Positions 8,612 through 16,318 of a stretch of DNA of 64,000 bases are shown in pieces (the stretch's first letter is position 1; each line of letters begins with the position of its first letter). Origin of the DNA: Gemmatimonadaceae bacterium (GTDB lineage: Bacteria; Gemmatimonadota; Gemmatimonadetes; Gemmatimonadales; Gemmatimonadaceae); contig WYBP01000008.1 of the NCBI GenBank assembly GCA_011525845.1, positions 124,001 to 188,000 of the forward strand, in the 5' to 3' direction. A program made the position numbers and the translations under genes. Below the pieces are notes generated by a model. That model did not search any database, was not told the origin of the DNA, and worked only from the letters and a program-made list of their open reading frames with translations.

Positions 8612-9483
8612 CGCCACGGCACCGCTGGCGCCTGCAGCCGACGGACCGCGCAGACCCGCGGGCCTCGGTCGCGGCGTTCGCGCTCCAGCTCACGCTGATC
8701 ATCCTGATCGTGCCGACGCTCCTCGTCCCGATCGCGTTCGATTTCCTGCGCGACGATGCGGGGCGCGCGGTGACGCCCGAGAAGATCAGCTTCATGGTGG
8801 CGGTCCCCTCGGGCCCGACGACGCAGGAGGCGCCGAAGGCGGGGGGTGACGGACGGGCAGCGTCCGAGGATCCGACGCCTGCGGCGCCGATCGTCGCACC
8901 CACGGCGGTGCCGAGCTCGGTGCCGGCGGCGCCCGCGGGCCCGCCGCGCGCGGACCCGGGCGGCGTCGGCCCGCTCGTCGGCGGGGGTGGCCCCACGCTC
9001 GGCATCCGGCCCTCCTTCAACGACCGGCGGCTCTGGGCCTCCCCCTCGGACATCGTGCTCGCGCCCGACCTCCCGATGACGCGCGCGGACTCGCTCCGCT
9101 CGGTGCTCCAGGCGACCGCCGAGGCCTATGTGGACTCGATGGTGCGCGCGAACCCGCAGGGACGCCGTCCCGGCGACTGGACCTTCGAGCGCGGCGGGAA
9201 GAAGTACGGCATCGACCCGATGTTCATCCGGCTCGGCGACTTCTCGATCCCGACGGCGCTGCTCGCGCTGCTCCCGATGAACGTGCAGGCGAACCCCGTC
9301 GCGCAGGAGCGCGCCCTGCGCCTCACCTCGATGCGCAACGAGATCATCGAGCAGGCGGAGCGGAGGGCGCGCGACGACGACTTCTACGCGGCGGTGAAGG
9401 CGCTCCGCGAGCGGAAGGAGAAGGAGCGGCGCGAGGCGGCGGAGGAGAAGAAGGCCGAGGCCGTCATCCCGCCGCGTCCGTAG
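8608..9483 (+). CDS. single-pass membrane protein with Pro/Ala-rich linker, unknown function
   Basis: The 291-residue product starts at GTG 8608, coupled to the upstream stop (GTGA); an ATG at 8572 in frame would force a longer overlap. It has a short cytoplasmic N-terminus, one transmembrane helix (about residues 22-46, FALQLTLIILIVPTLLVPIA), a Pro/Ala/Gly-rich linker (about 65-130), then a periplasmic region with FERGGKKYGIDPMFIRLGDF and a highly charged Lys/Glu tail (RKEKERREAAEEKKAE). The layout (anchor, Pro-rich spacer, outer domain) recalls TonB-like or energy-transducing proteins, but no family is recognised. The last 20 nt overlap the convergent lexA-like gene. Confidence 0.55.
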   Translation: MTPRHRWRLQPTDRADPRASVAAFALQLTLIILIVPTLLVPIAFDFLRDDAGRAVTPEKISFMVAVPSGPTTQEAPKAGGDGRAASEDPTPAAPIVAPTAVPSSVPAAPAGPPRADPGGVGPLVGGGGPTLGIRPSFNDRRLWASPSDIVLAPDLPMTRADSLRSVLQATAEAYVDSMVRANPQGRRPGDWTFERGGKKYGIDPMFIRLGDFSIPTALLALLPMNVQANPVAQERALRLTSMRNEIIEQAERRARDDDFYAAVKALRERKEKERREAAEEKKAEAVIPPRP

Positions 9484-10108
9484 CGTCCGCGTCGCGCATC
9501 CCGCCGGGTGCGCGGATCACGCCGGCGAGCGGCCCCAGGATCTCGAAGTCGTCGGTCGGCCCCACCTCGATGTCCTCCACGCCGGGCGCCGGGGCGCGCA
9601 GCACGATCGTCGCGCCGCGGCGCTCGAGCGCGCGGACCAGCACCGCGAAGCCGATCCGCGCCACCACCGGCGCCTCGTCGCGTGCGCGGGCGCTCGGGTG
9701 CACGAGCAGCAGGTCCCCCTCGAGGATCCCGTGGGCCGGCGCATCCTCGATGAGCGCGCGGATGAGGTAGACGTCGTCCCCCGGCAGGAGCGTGCGGTCC
9801 AGCGTCAGGTGCTCCTCCACCACGAAGCCGCCCTCAGGGCCGGGACGCACCACGGGTACGGGCTGCGTGCCGCTCCCGCCCGCGAACCCCTCGATCACCA
9901 CTCCGCGCGACCGCCCGGGGGTCCGTCGGATGTACCCCTTCGCCTCGAGCGACCCGAGCAGGTCGGCGACCGTCTTGGTGGACGGGATCCGGAATTGCCG
10001 CGCGATCTCGCGCACGCTCGGCTGGAAGGTGTGTTCCGCGAGGAAGTCGATCAGGAAGCGCCAGAGCTTCCGCTCGACCGCGGTGAGGGGGGCGCGGGGG
10101 GCCTCCAC
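9464..10108 (-). CDS. LexA-like repressor lacking the autocleavage dyad
   Basis: The 214-residue protein aligns by eye with LexA along its whole length. Residues 8-70 form the winged-helix DNA-binding domain (PSVREIARQFRIPSTKTVADLL, then LEAKGYIRRTPGRSRGV), and residues 90-200 the S24-like dimerisation domain (YLIRAL, GILEGDLLLVHPSA, PVVARIGFAVLVRAL, ILGPLAGVIR). The residues needed for self-cleavage are gone: the GMSM-type Ser position is D122 (AL-IED-AP), the catalytic Lys position is R159 (VLVRAL), and no Ala-Gly scissile pair is evident near residue 90. It therefore looks like a DNA-binding, dimerising regulator that RecA* cannot inactivate by the usual route. GTG start directly after the gltX stop, so it is co-transcribed with gltX. 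Confidence 0.85.
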   Translation of the reverse strand: MEAPRAPLTAVERKLWRFLIDFLAEHTFQPSVREIARQFRIPSTKTVADLLGSLEAKGYIRRTPGRSRGVVIEGFAGGSGTQPVPVVRPGPEGGFVVEEHLTLDRTLLPGDDVYLIRALIEDAPAHGILEGDLLLVHPSARARDEAPVVARIGFAVLVRALERRGATIVLRAPAPGVEDIEVGPTDDFEILGPLAGVIRAPGGMRDADATDAAG

Positions 10109-11578
10109 TCAGCCGGCGCCGCCCGCCATGCCCGCGAGGTGCCGCTCCGCCTGCGCGATCCGCGCGAGCGTGCGCTCGCGGCCGAGCGCGACCATCACGT
10201 CGAAGATCCCCGGGGAGACGCCGAGTCCGGTGAGCGCGACGCGGAGCGGCTGGAAGATCTTCCCTCCGCCGACACCCTTCGCGTCCGCGAGCGCACGCAG
10301 CGACTCCTCCATCGCGGCCGGCTCCCAGGGGCCGAGCGCGGCGAGGGTCTCGCGCGTGGCCGCGAGAAGCGGGCCCACCACGGCGGGCTCCTTCCACTGC
10401 TTGGCGACCGCCTCCGCCTCGTACTCGATCTCGTCACGGAAGTAGGGGCCGGCCTGCCGCACGATGTCGTCGAGCAGGCGGGAGCGCACGCGGAGCAGGT
10501 CCAGGAGCGCGAAGTACCACGCCCGGCGCGCCGCGAGGTCCGCGGCGGTCGCGAGGCCGGCCTGCACGAGGAGAGGGGTGACGCGCGGCTCGAGCTCCGC
10601 GAGCGGGACGCGCGAGAGGTGCTGGCCGTTCATCCACTCGAGCTTCTTGGGGTCGAAGACCGATGCCTTGCGCAGCAGGTTGTCGGTGGAGAACGCCGCG
10701 ACGAGCTGGTCGAGGGTCATCACCTCCTCGAACTCCCCGCCCGGCGACCAGCCGAGGAGCGCGAGGAAGTTGACCATCGCCTCGGGCAGGATGCCCATGT
10801 GCTCGTAGTCGCCGACCGCGGTGGCCCCGTGGCGCTTGGAGAGCTTCTTCCCATCCGTGCCGTGGATCATCGGCAGGTGGGCGAAGCGCGGCAGGGGCGC
10901 GCCGAGCGCCTGGTAGAGGAGGATCTGTTTCGGCGTGTTGGAGATGTGGTCGTCGCCGCGCATCACGAGCGTCACGCGCATCGCGATGTCGTCGGAGACC
11001 ACGGCGTGGTTGTAGATCGGCGTGCCGTCCGAGCGGAGGATGACGAAGTCCTCGATGTCCTTGTTCGGGAAGGCGATCCGGTCGTGCACGAGGTCGTCCC
11101 AGGCGGTCTCCCCCTCGGGGACGCGGAAGCGGATCACGCAGGGCATGCCGGCGGCCACGCGCCGCTCCACCTCGGACGCCGCGAGCTCGTCGCAGCGCCG
11201 GTCGTACTTGAAGGCGCTCTTCTCGGCGGCGGCCTCCTTGCGGCGCTCGTCGAGTTCCTCCGGCGTGCAGAAGCAGCGGTACGCCTTGCCGCTCGCGAGC
11301 AGCGCCTCGGCGTCGCGCTGGTGGCGCTCGAGGTTGGCGCCCTGGAAGACGACCTCCTCGTCCCAGTCGAGGCCGAGCCACTTCAGGCCGTCGAAGATCG
11401 CCTTGGTGGAGTCCTCGGTGGAGCGCGCCTTGTCGGTGTCCTCGATCCGGAGGAGACAGGTGCCGCCGGTGCGGCGCGCGAGGAGCCAGTTGAAGAGCGC
11501 GGTCCGCGCCCCGCCGACGTGGAGATAGCCGGTGGGGGAGGGAGCGAAGCGCAGGCGGGGCGGGGCGGACTCGGTCAT
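10109..11578 (-). CDS. gltX: glutamate--tRNA ligase
   Basis: The 489-residue class I synthetase charges tRNA-Glu with glutamate in the cytoplasm. The N-terminus has the signature LRFAPSPTGYLHVGGARTAL (HIGH-type motif at 20-23) and LRIEDTDKARS; the KMSKS-type motif appears as KKLSKRHGATAVGDY near residue 250. The helical anticodon-binding half follows, with normal total length for GltX. Transcribed on the minus strand from about 11.6 kb, immediately downstream of tRNA-Ser(GCT) and its hairpin, and coupled to the lexA-like gene (TGA followed directly by GTG). Whether it is discriminating or also charges tRNA-Gln is not decidable here. Confidence 0.97.
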   Translation of the reverse strand: MTESAPPRLRFAPSPTGYLHVGGARTALFNWLLARRTGGTCLLRIEDTDKARSTEDSTKAIFDGLKWLGLDWDEEVVFQGANLERHQRDAEALLASGKAYRCFCTPEELDERRKEAAAEKSAFKYDRRCDELAASEVERRVAAGMPCVIRFRVPEGETAWDDLVHDRIAFPNKDIEDFVILRSDGTPIYNHAVVSDDIAMRVTLVMRGDDHISNTPKQILLYQALGAPLPRFAHLPMIHGTDGKKLSKRHGATAVGDYEHMGILPEAMVNFLALLGWSPGGEFEEVMTLDQLVAAFSTDNLLRKASVFDPKKLEWMNGQHLSRVPLAELEPRVTPLLVQAGLATAADLAARRAWYFALLDLLRVRSRLLDDIVRQAGPYFRDEIEYEAEAVAKQWKEPAVVGPLLAATRETLAALGPWEPAAMEESLRALADAKGVGGGKIFQPLRVALTGLGVSPGIFDVMVALGRERTLARIAQAERHLAGMAGGAG

Positions 11579-11604
11579 CGGAATGGATGCGGATGGGACG
11601 CGAA

Positions 11605-11638
11605 CGGGCCCGCCGGCAGGATCACACCGGCGGGCCCG
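11605..11638 (-). terminator. 12-bp perfect hairpin between tRNA-Ser(GCT) and gltX
   Basis: CGGGCCCGCCGG (11605-11616) and CCGGCGGGCCCG (11627-11638) form a perfect 12-bp GC-rich stem with a 10-nt loop. It lies just downstream of the minus-strand tRNA-Ser gene and upstream of the gltX start. There is no run of T after it, so it may end the tRNA transcript, protect the 3' end, or attenuate read-through into gltX. Confidence 0.6.
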
Positions 11639-11644
11639 CGCGAC

Positions 11645-11734
11645 GGAGACGGAGGGATTCGAACCCTCGATACAGGTATAACCCCGTATAACGGTTTAGC
11701 AAACCGCCGCCTTCAGCCTCTCGGCCACGTCTCC
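11645..11734 (-). tRNA. tRNA-Ser (anticodon GCT)
   Basis: A 90-nt tRNA on the minus strand. Acceptor stem GGAGACG pairs with CGTCTCC; the anticodon arm GCGGT-TTGCTAA-ACCGT gives anticodon GCT (codons AGC/AGU). The long variable arm expected for serine tRNA (TATACGG...CCTGTAT region) is present, and the T loop reads TTCGAAT. CCA is not encoded. Confidence 0.95.
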
Positions 11735-11964
11735 CTGGGGGCGCAACACGTGCTGGAGCAGACCTGAATCTCGCCCGACGGACAGGGTGAATCAAGGCGA
11801 CGGTTTCCCCGCGCGCGCGCCGGTCGTCGGCAGCGTGCCGCCCCGTCCCTGCCGTCCCGTCCCTGCCGCCCCTCGCCCGAACGTCCATGACCCGGCCGTG
11901 CCACTCGCAGGTTGCTGCACTCTCTCTACCGACCGCGACGCCCCGCAGGATTCGGAGCGCGCCG

Positions 11965-13542
11965 GTGCCGCTCGCACTGGCCAAGGTCGCGCGGTCCCTG
12001 GTCATCCTCGCCCTTCTCACCGCGTGCGGCGAGGAGCCGCTCAGCGAAAGGGCCGCCTCACCCTCTCCCGCGGCCGACGTGGACTTCTGCGAGGGCATCC
12101 ACCGCGACTCCACCCTCCGCCTCTCGGACCAGCTCCGGCCGGTCGCCGCGCAGATGGCGCTGCGCACCGGGGTGTACGTCCTCGAGGAGGGCGCCGGGTC
12201 GATGATCGCCCGCGCCTGGCTGAGCGAGTACGCCGAGCGGTCGATCGACGTGCAGTACTTCATCTTCTCGGCGGACAACGTCGGCTTGATCGCCGCGGAC
12301 TACCTGCTGCGCGCGGCCGAGCGGGGCGTGAAGGTCCGCATGCTCGTGGACGACGTGCTGATCGACGCGGACGGCGAGGAGCTCCTCTCCCTCGACGCGC
12401 ACCCGAACCTCGAGATCCGGATCTACAACCCGAACCTGAACATCGGGAAGAGCCTGCCGGGCAAGCTGTTCAGCCTGGCGACCGACTTCCGCGGCGCGAA
12501 CCAGCGGATGCACAACAAGACCTTCACGGTGGACGGGCAGGTGGTGATCACCGGCGGGCGGAACATCGCCGACGAGTACTTCGACTTCGACCACGCCTAC
12601 AACTTCCGGGACCGCGACGTGCTGCTGCTGGGCGGCGTGGTGGGCGACGTGCAGCGCTCGTTCGATGAGTTCTGGGCGGACTCGCTCAGCCGGCCCGTGT
12701 CGGAGCTGGTGGCGCGGCCGAGCGCCGCCGACGCGGCGGTCCGCGCCGCCGACCTCGAGCGCTTCGCCTGGTTGCACCGGTACGCCTGCGACCCGGCGAA
12801 CTACTGGCCGCAGGTGCGCGCGCAGCTCGAGGAAATCCCGCGCGCGTTCGAACGGATCCAGGCCAGTGGCGCGCTGCAGTGGATCGACAGCGTCCAGTAC
12901 GTGACCGATGCGCCGGGGAAGAACGACGGCCGCTCCGGGCTGGGTGGCGGCGGTGCGACCACCGACGCCCTCGCGGCACTCGTGCGCGGCGCGCGCACCA
13001 CCCTCGACATCCAGTCGCCCTACCTCGTGACCACCGAGGTCGGGCGGTCCCTGCTGCGTGAGGCCGTGCAGCGCGGCGTGCGGGTGCGGATCCTCACCAA
13101 CAGCCTCGCCTCCACCGACAACCTCGAGGCGTTCAACGGCTACCAGCGGGATCGCGAGGCGCTGCTCCGCGACGGCGTGCGCATCTTCGAGTTCCGCCCG
13201 GACGCCGCGGTGCGCCGCACGATCATGGACGGCGCGCTGCAGGAGACGCTCGACTACGCACCCGTCTTCGGCCTGCACGCGAAGTCGATGGTGATCGACG
13301 GCGAGATCACGGTGATCGGGACGTTCAACATGGACCCGCGGAGCGCGAACCTGAACACGGAGTGCGTCACCGTGATCCACTCGGCGCGGATCGCCGAGGG
13401 CGTGCTGCGGGGGATGGAGGCGGAGTTCGCGCCGGAGAACGCGTGGGAGACGACGCTCGCGTCGAACCCCGATGGCCACGCGGGGTGGCGGAAGCGGGTC
13501 AGGGCGTGGACGCGCGGCGTGGTGCCGAAGCGGATCCTCTAG
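11965..13542 (+). CDS. phospholipase D family lipoprotein (cardiolipin synthase C-like)
   Basis: With the GTG at 11965 the protein is 525 residues and starts with a lipoprotein signal (VARSLVILALLTAC, lipobox Cys). This start is preferred over an in-frame ATG at 11887 because GGAG lies 7 nt upstream of it and the lipobox falls at the right distance. Two HKD motifs are complete: H183-N-K with VDGQVVITGGRNIADEYF, and H438-A-K with IDGEITVIGTFNMDPRSAN. Two HKD motifs in one chain define phosphatidyltransferases/phospholipases D; the sequence most resembles ClsC/YmdC-type enzymes that make cardiolipin from phosphatidylglycerol and a second lipid. Surface anchoring is unusual for that role, so nuclease or secreted PLD activity is an alternative. 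Confidence 0.85.
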   Translation: MPLALAKVARSLVILALLTACGEEPLSERAASPSPAADVDFCEGIHRDSTLRLSDQLRPVAAQMALRTGVYVLEEGAGSMIARAWLSEYAERSIDVQYFIFSADNVGLIAADYLLRAAERGVKVRMLVDDVLIDADGEELLSLDAHPNLEIRIYNPNLNIGKSLPGKLFSLATDFRGANQRMHNKTFTVDGQVVITGGRNIADEYFDFDHAYNFRDRDVLLLGGVVGDVQRSFDEFWADSLSRPVSELVARPSAADAAVRAADLERFAWLHRYACDPANYWPQVRAQLEEIPRAFERIQASGALQWIDSVQYVTDAPGKNDGRSGLGGGGATTDALAALVRGARTTLDIQSPYLVTTEVGRSLLREAVQRGVRVRILTNSLASTDNLEAFNGYQRDREALLRDGVRIFEFRPDAAVRRTIMDGALQETLDYAPVFGLHAKSMVIDGEITVIGTFNMDPRSANLNTECVTVIHSARIAEGVLRGMEAEFAPENAWETTLASNPDGHAGWRKRVRAWTRGVVPKRIL

Positions 13543-13558
13543 GCATCGCGCGGGTGCC

Positions 13559-13580
13559 GCTGACCGATCGGCGGGTCAGC
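13559..13580. terminator. hairpin between convergent PLD gene and tRNA-Ser(TGA)
   Basis: GCTGACC (13559-13565) pairs with GGTCAGC (13574-13580), loop 8 nt. It sits between the 3' end of the plus-strand PLD gene and the 3' end of the minus-strand tRNA, so it could stop transcription in both directions. No T-run; moderate support. Confidence 0.45.
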
Positions 13581-13588
13581 TCGGCAAG

Positions 13589-13671
13589 CGGAGGGCACAG
13601 GATTCGAACCTGTAAGTCCTTGCGGACGGCGGTTTTCAAGACCGCTGCATTAGCCATTCTGCCAGCCCTCC
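13589..13671 (-). tRNA. tRNA-Ser (anticodon TGA)
   Basis: An 83-nt minus-strand tRNA. The acceptor stem GGAGGGC/GCCCTCC has a G discriminator; the anticodon arm GCGGT-CTTGAAA-ACCGC gives anticodon TGA (UCN serine codons). The extended variable arm (CGTCCGCAAGGACTT) is the serine hallmark, and the T arm is ACAGG-TTCGAAT-CCTGT. It is not tRNA-Sec, whose anticodon is TCA and whose acceptor arm is longer. Confidence 0.95.
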
Positions 13672-13748
13672 GAGGGACCTGGTTCCCGAATATACACGGT
13701 TCGCCTCGCGGCTTACCCGTCACGCCCGCGCTCCAATCCCGACAGGAG

Positions 13749-13777
13749 TTGACGGGATTCTAAGCGCTCGTTATATT
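13749..13777 (+). promoter_or_regulatory. sigma70-type promoter of the FecA-like receptor gene
   Basis: TTGACG (13749-13754) and TATATT (13772-13777) are separated by exactly 17 nt in a locally AT-rich stretch. The predicted transcription start is near 13784, about 90 nt upstream of the GTG start of the receptor gene. Both hexamers are close to consensus. Confidence 0.75.
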
Positions 13778-13782
13778 CTACA

Positions 13783-13797
13783 TGAGAATCGTTATCG
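13783..13797 (+). promoter_or_regulatory. candidate Fur box at the transcription start
   Basis: TGAGAAT-C-GTTATCG is a 7-1-7 inverted repeat differing at three positions from the Fur consensus TGATAAT-N-ATTATCA. It covers the predicted start point just downstream of the -10 element, where a bound repressor would block transcription. Its position in front of a siderophore-type TonB receptor supports iron control. Confidence 0.65.
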
Positions 13798-13871
13798 TTC
13801 GCAGAACGCTAAGCATAACATGTTGCCTGTCAAGATGTTATGCGTTCTCATATCCCTCTGGTACCGCTCAC

Positions 13872-16289
13872 GTGACGCGCCGCCACATCGCGATCGACTC
13901 GCTCGCCCTGCTTCTCACCTTCGGCCTCTCCGCCGGCCTGAATGCGCAATCCTCGGTGAGTGGCCAAGTCCTCCAGCGCGAGTCGGGCGCGCCGATCATG
14001 GGTGCCGAAGTCCTCGTGGTCGGTGCCGCCGCCCGGGCTCGAACCGACTCCCTCGGACGATATCGCATCGCGGGACTCGCTCGAGGGCGCTACGAGTTCG
14101 AGGCGCGTTCGATCGGCCGCTCGCTCGGCCGGCACACGGTGATCGTGGACGGCGAGGCCGTGGACGGACTCGACTTCGTCCTGGCCCCCGCCGCCCCGGA
14201 GCTCGCCGGCGTGACGGTCATCGGCGCGGCCACCGATGCGCTCGCGCGCGTGCCGGGCTCCGCGCGCGTCATCGACGAGCGCGCGCTGCGCGCGCTGCAG
14301 CCGCGTTCCGCGAACGACGCGCTCCGCACGGTCTCCGGCGTGCACGTGCAGGAGGAGGAGGGGGCGGGCTTGCGCGCCAACATCGGCCTCCGCGGCCTCG
14401 ACCCCGACCGCAGCCGGAGCGTGCTCGTCCTCGAGGACGGGGTCCCCGTCGCGCTGGCCCCGTACGGCGAGCCGGAGCTCTACTACTCGCCGCCGATCGA
14501 CCGGATGTCGCGCGTGGAGGTCCTCAAGGGGAGTGGCTCGATCCTCTTCGGGCCGCAGACGGTCGGCGGCGTGGTGAACTACGTGACCGCGGACCCGCCG
14601 GCGCTGCGGCGGACCGAGCTCGAGGTGCGCGGCGGCGGCAGCGGCTCGAGGTTCGCCCGCGCCACCGTCGGCGGGACCAGGGGCCGCACCGGCGCGATCC
14701 TGACGGCCTTCGACCGCTCCGCCCAGGACCTGCAGGGACTGCACTACGGGATCCGCGACGCGACCGGCAAGGTCGTGGTCCGCACCTCCGCCGGTGACTT
14801 CGGGGCCAAGCTCAGCCTCTACGACGAATCGTCGAACGCCACGTATGTCGGGCTCACGGATTCGCTCTTCCGCGCCGCGCCACGCATGCACCCGGCTCCC
14901 GACGATCGTCTCGCGATCGCGCGCCAGGCCGTGACGCTCTCGCACGAGATCGGCACCGGCGCGACGGCACTCCGCACGGTGGCGTACGCCTACCACACGA
15001 CGCGGGACTGGGAGCGCCGCGACTACACCTATGGTCCCACGGGCGGCACGCTGGTCTTCGGCAGCGGCACGGGCGCCCGGAACAGGAGCTTCGACGTCGC
15101 CGGCGTGGAGCCGCGATTCCGCTCGCTCTGGACGGCCGGCGGGATCACCTCGGACCTCGACCTCGGCGCGCGCTACCACCGGGAGCAAGCGCGCGACCGC
15201 TACCTGACGACCACGGCGCCCGGCGCGGTGCCGGGGGTCCGCGACGACGAGCGGCGCGCCGGGGAGGCGTTCTCGGTCTGGGTGCAGAACCGGTTCGCGC
15301 TCGCGCCGGGGCTCGACGTCACGCCGGGGCTCCGCGCCGAGCATTTCCGATTCGAGCGACGGATCCTCCGCACGCGGGTGCGGCGCTCGGACGGGACCAC
15401 CACCACGCGCACGCCGGAGGATGTCGACATCCGGAGCGGCGACGACGTCAGTGAGCTGATCCCGGGCATCGGGGCCACCTGGTCGCCCCGTCCGCTCGTC
15501 ACCGTGTTCGCGGGCGCGCATCGCGGGTTCGCGCCCCCGCGCACGAAGGATGCGCTCATCTACGCCGACGCCACGCTCGCGCCGTCCGCGCAGGTGCCGG
15601 ACCCGGTCTCACTCCAGTTGGACGCCGAGCGCAGCTGGAACTACGAGCTGGGGGTGCGGGCGGCGGTGACGCCCTTCGCGACGGTGGAGCTCACGACCTT
15701 CCGCCTCGACTTCACGAACCAGATCATCGAACCCTCACTCTCGGCCGGCTCCGCTGCGGCCGCGGCGCTCGCGAATCAGGGCGCTACGCGCCACGAGGGT
15801 GTCGAGATCGGTGGACGCGTCGACCTGGGGCGATGGGGACAGCGCCCGTACACGCTGGCGCTGGAGGGGAACCTCACGCTCGTGGACTCCCGGTTCTCGG
15901 CGGACCGGTTCCTCCGGCAGGGGAGCGACACCGTCAACGTGCGCGGCAACCAGCTTCCCTATGCCCCGCGGCAGCGCGCCCACGCGGCGCTCGTCTTCGA
16001 CCATCCGGGCGGGCTCGAGGCGCGCGTGGATGCGACCTTCGTGGGCGCCCAGTTCACCGACAACTTCGAGACGCGGGCGGGCTCGGCCAACGGGCGCATC
16101 GGGCGCATCCCGCCGCTGCGGCTGATCGACGCCGCGATCTCGCACGCGCTGCCCGGACTGCCCGGGGTCCGCGCGAGCGCCGCGGTCAAGAACATCGAGG
16201 GGCGCGCGGCGATCGCCTCCCGCAGGCCCGAGGGGATCAAAGTGACGAGCCCGAGACTCGTGAGTCTCGGGCTCGTCTGGAGCTTCTGA
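13872..16289 (+). CDS. TonB-dependent receptor, FecA-like (ferric siderophore/dicitrate type)
   Basis: GTG 13872 gives 805 residues with a signal peptide (IDSLALLLTFGLSAGLNAQ). Next comes a carboxypeptidase-regulatory-like beta domain (SVSGQVLQRESGAPIMGAEV through about residue 100), then a plug domain with RGLDPDRSRSVLVLEDGVPV, APYGEPELYYSPPIDRM and GSGSILFGPQTVGGVVNYVT, a pattern close to FecA-type receptors, and a 22-strand barrel ending in an aromatic terminal residue (LGLVWSF). It imports ligands across the outer membrane using TonB-ExbBD energy. An upstream ATG at 13782 is in frame but lies inside the candidate Fur box 4 nt after the -10 element, so it is rejected. Iron as cargo is inferred from the Fur box and plug similarity. 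Confidence 0.88.
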   Translation: MTRRHIAIDSLALLLTFGLSAGLNAQSSVSGQVLQRESGAPIMGAEVLVVGAAARARTDSLGRYRIAGLARGRYEFEARSIGRSLGRHTVIVDGEAVDGLDFVLAPAAPELAGVTVIGAATDALARVPGSARVIDERALRALQPRSANDALRTVSGVHVQEEEGAGLRANIGLRGLDPDRSRSVLVLEDGVPVALAPYGEPELYYSPPIDRMSRVEVLKGSGSILFGPQTVGGVVNYVTADPPALRRTELEVRGGGSGSRFARATVGGTRGRTGAILTAFDRSAQDLQGLHYGIRDATGKVVVRTSAGDFGAKLSLYDESSNATYVGLTDSLFRAAPRMHPAPDDRLAIARQAVTLSHEIGTGATALRTVAYAYHTTRDWERRDYTYGPTGGTLVFGSGTGARNRSFDVAGVEPRFRSLWTAGGITSDLDLGARYHREQARDRYLTTTAPGAVPGVRDDERRAGEAFSVWVQNRFALAPGLDVTPGLRAEHFRFERRILRTRVRRSDGTTTTRTPEDVDIRSGDDVSELIPGIGATWSPRPLVTVFAGAHRGFAPPRTKDALIYADATLAPSAQVPDPVSLQLDAERSWNYELGVRAAVTPFATVELTTFRLDFTNQIIEPSLSAGSAAAAALANQGATRHEGVEIGGRVDLGRWGQRPYTLALEGNLTLVDSRFSADRFLRQGSDTVNVRGNQLPYAPRQRAHAALVFDHPGGLEARVDATFVGAQFTDNFETRAGSANGRIGRIPPLRLIDAAISHALPGLPGVRASAAVKNIEGRAAIASRRPEGIKVTSPRLVSLGLVWSF
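16245..16276 (+). repeat. perfect 15-bp inverted repeat inside the 3' end of the receptor gene
   Basis: ACGAGCCCGAGACTC (16245-16259) is followed after two bases by its exact reverse complement (16262-16276). It encodes part of the last beta strand and ends 11 bases before the stop codon region. It may serve as a terminator built into the coding sequence between this gene and the convergent membrane-protein gene. Confidence 0.7.
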
Positions 16290-16318
16290 GCCGGGCTCCG
16301 TTCAGGGCCGCGTCGGCA

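Noticed and set aside
12058-13479. Long minus-strand frame opposite the phospholipase D gene.
   Set aside because: The plus strand carries both HKD motifs and a lipobox; the minus frame has no recognisable domain and is His/Val/Arg-rich shadow sequence.
13589-13671. Possible tRNA-Sec, given selA in the window.
   Set aside because: The anticodon is TGA, not TCA, the acceptor stem is 7 bp and the length is 83 nt, which is an ordinary tRNA-Ser.
13782-13871. Upstream ATG that would extend the FecA-like receptor by 30 residues.
   Set aside because: It lies 4 nt after the -10 element and inside the candidate Fur box, lacks a ribosome site, and the extension would sit in front of a normal signal peptide.
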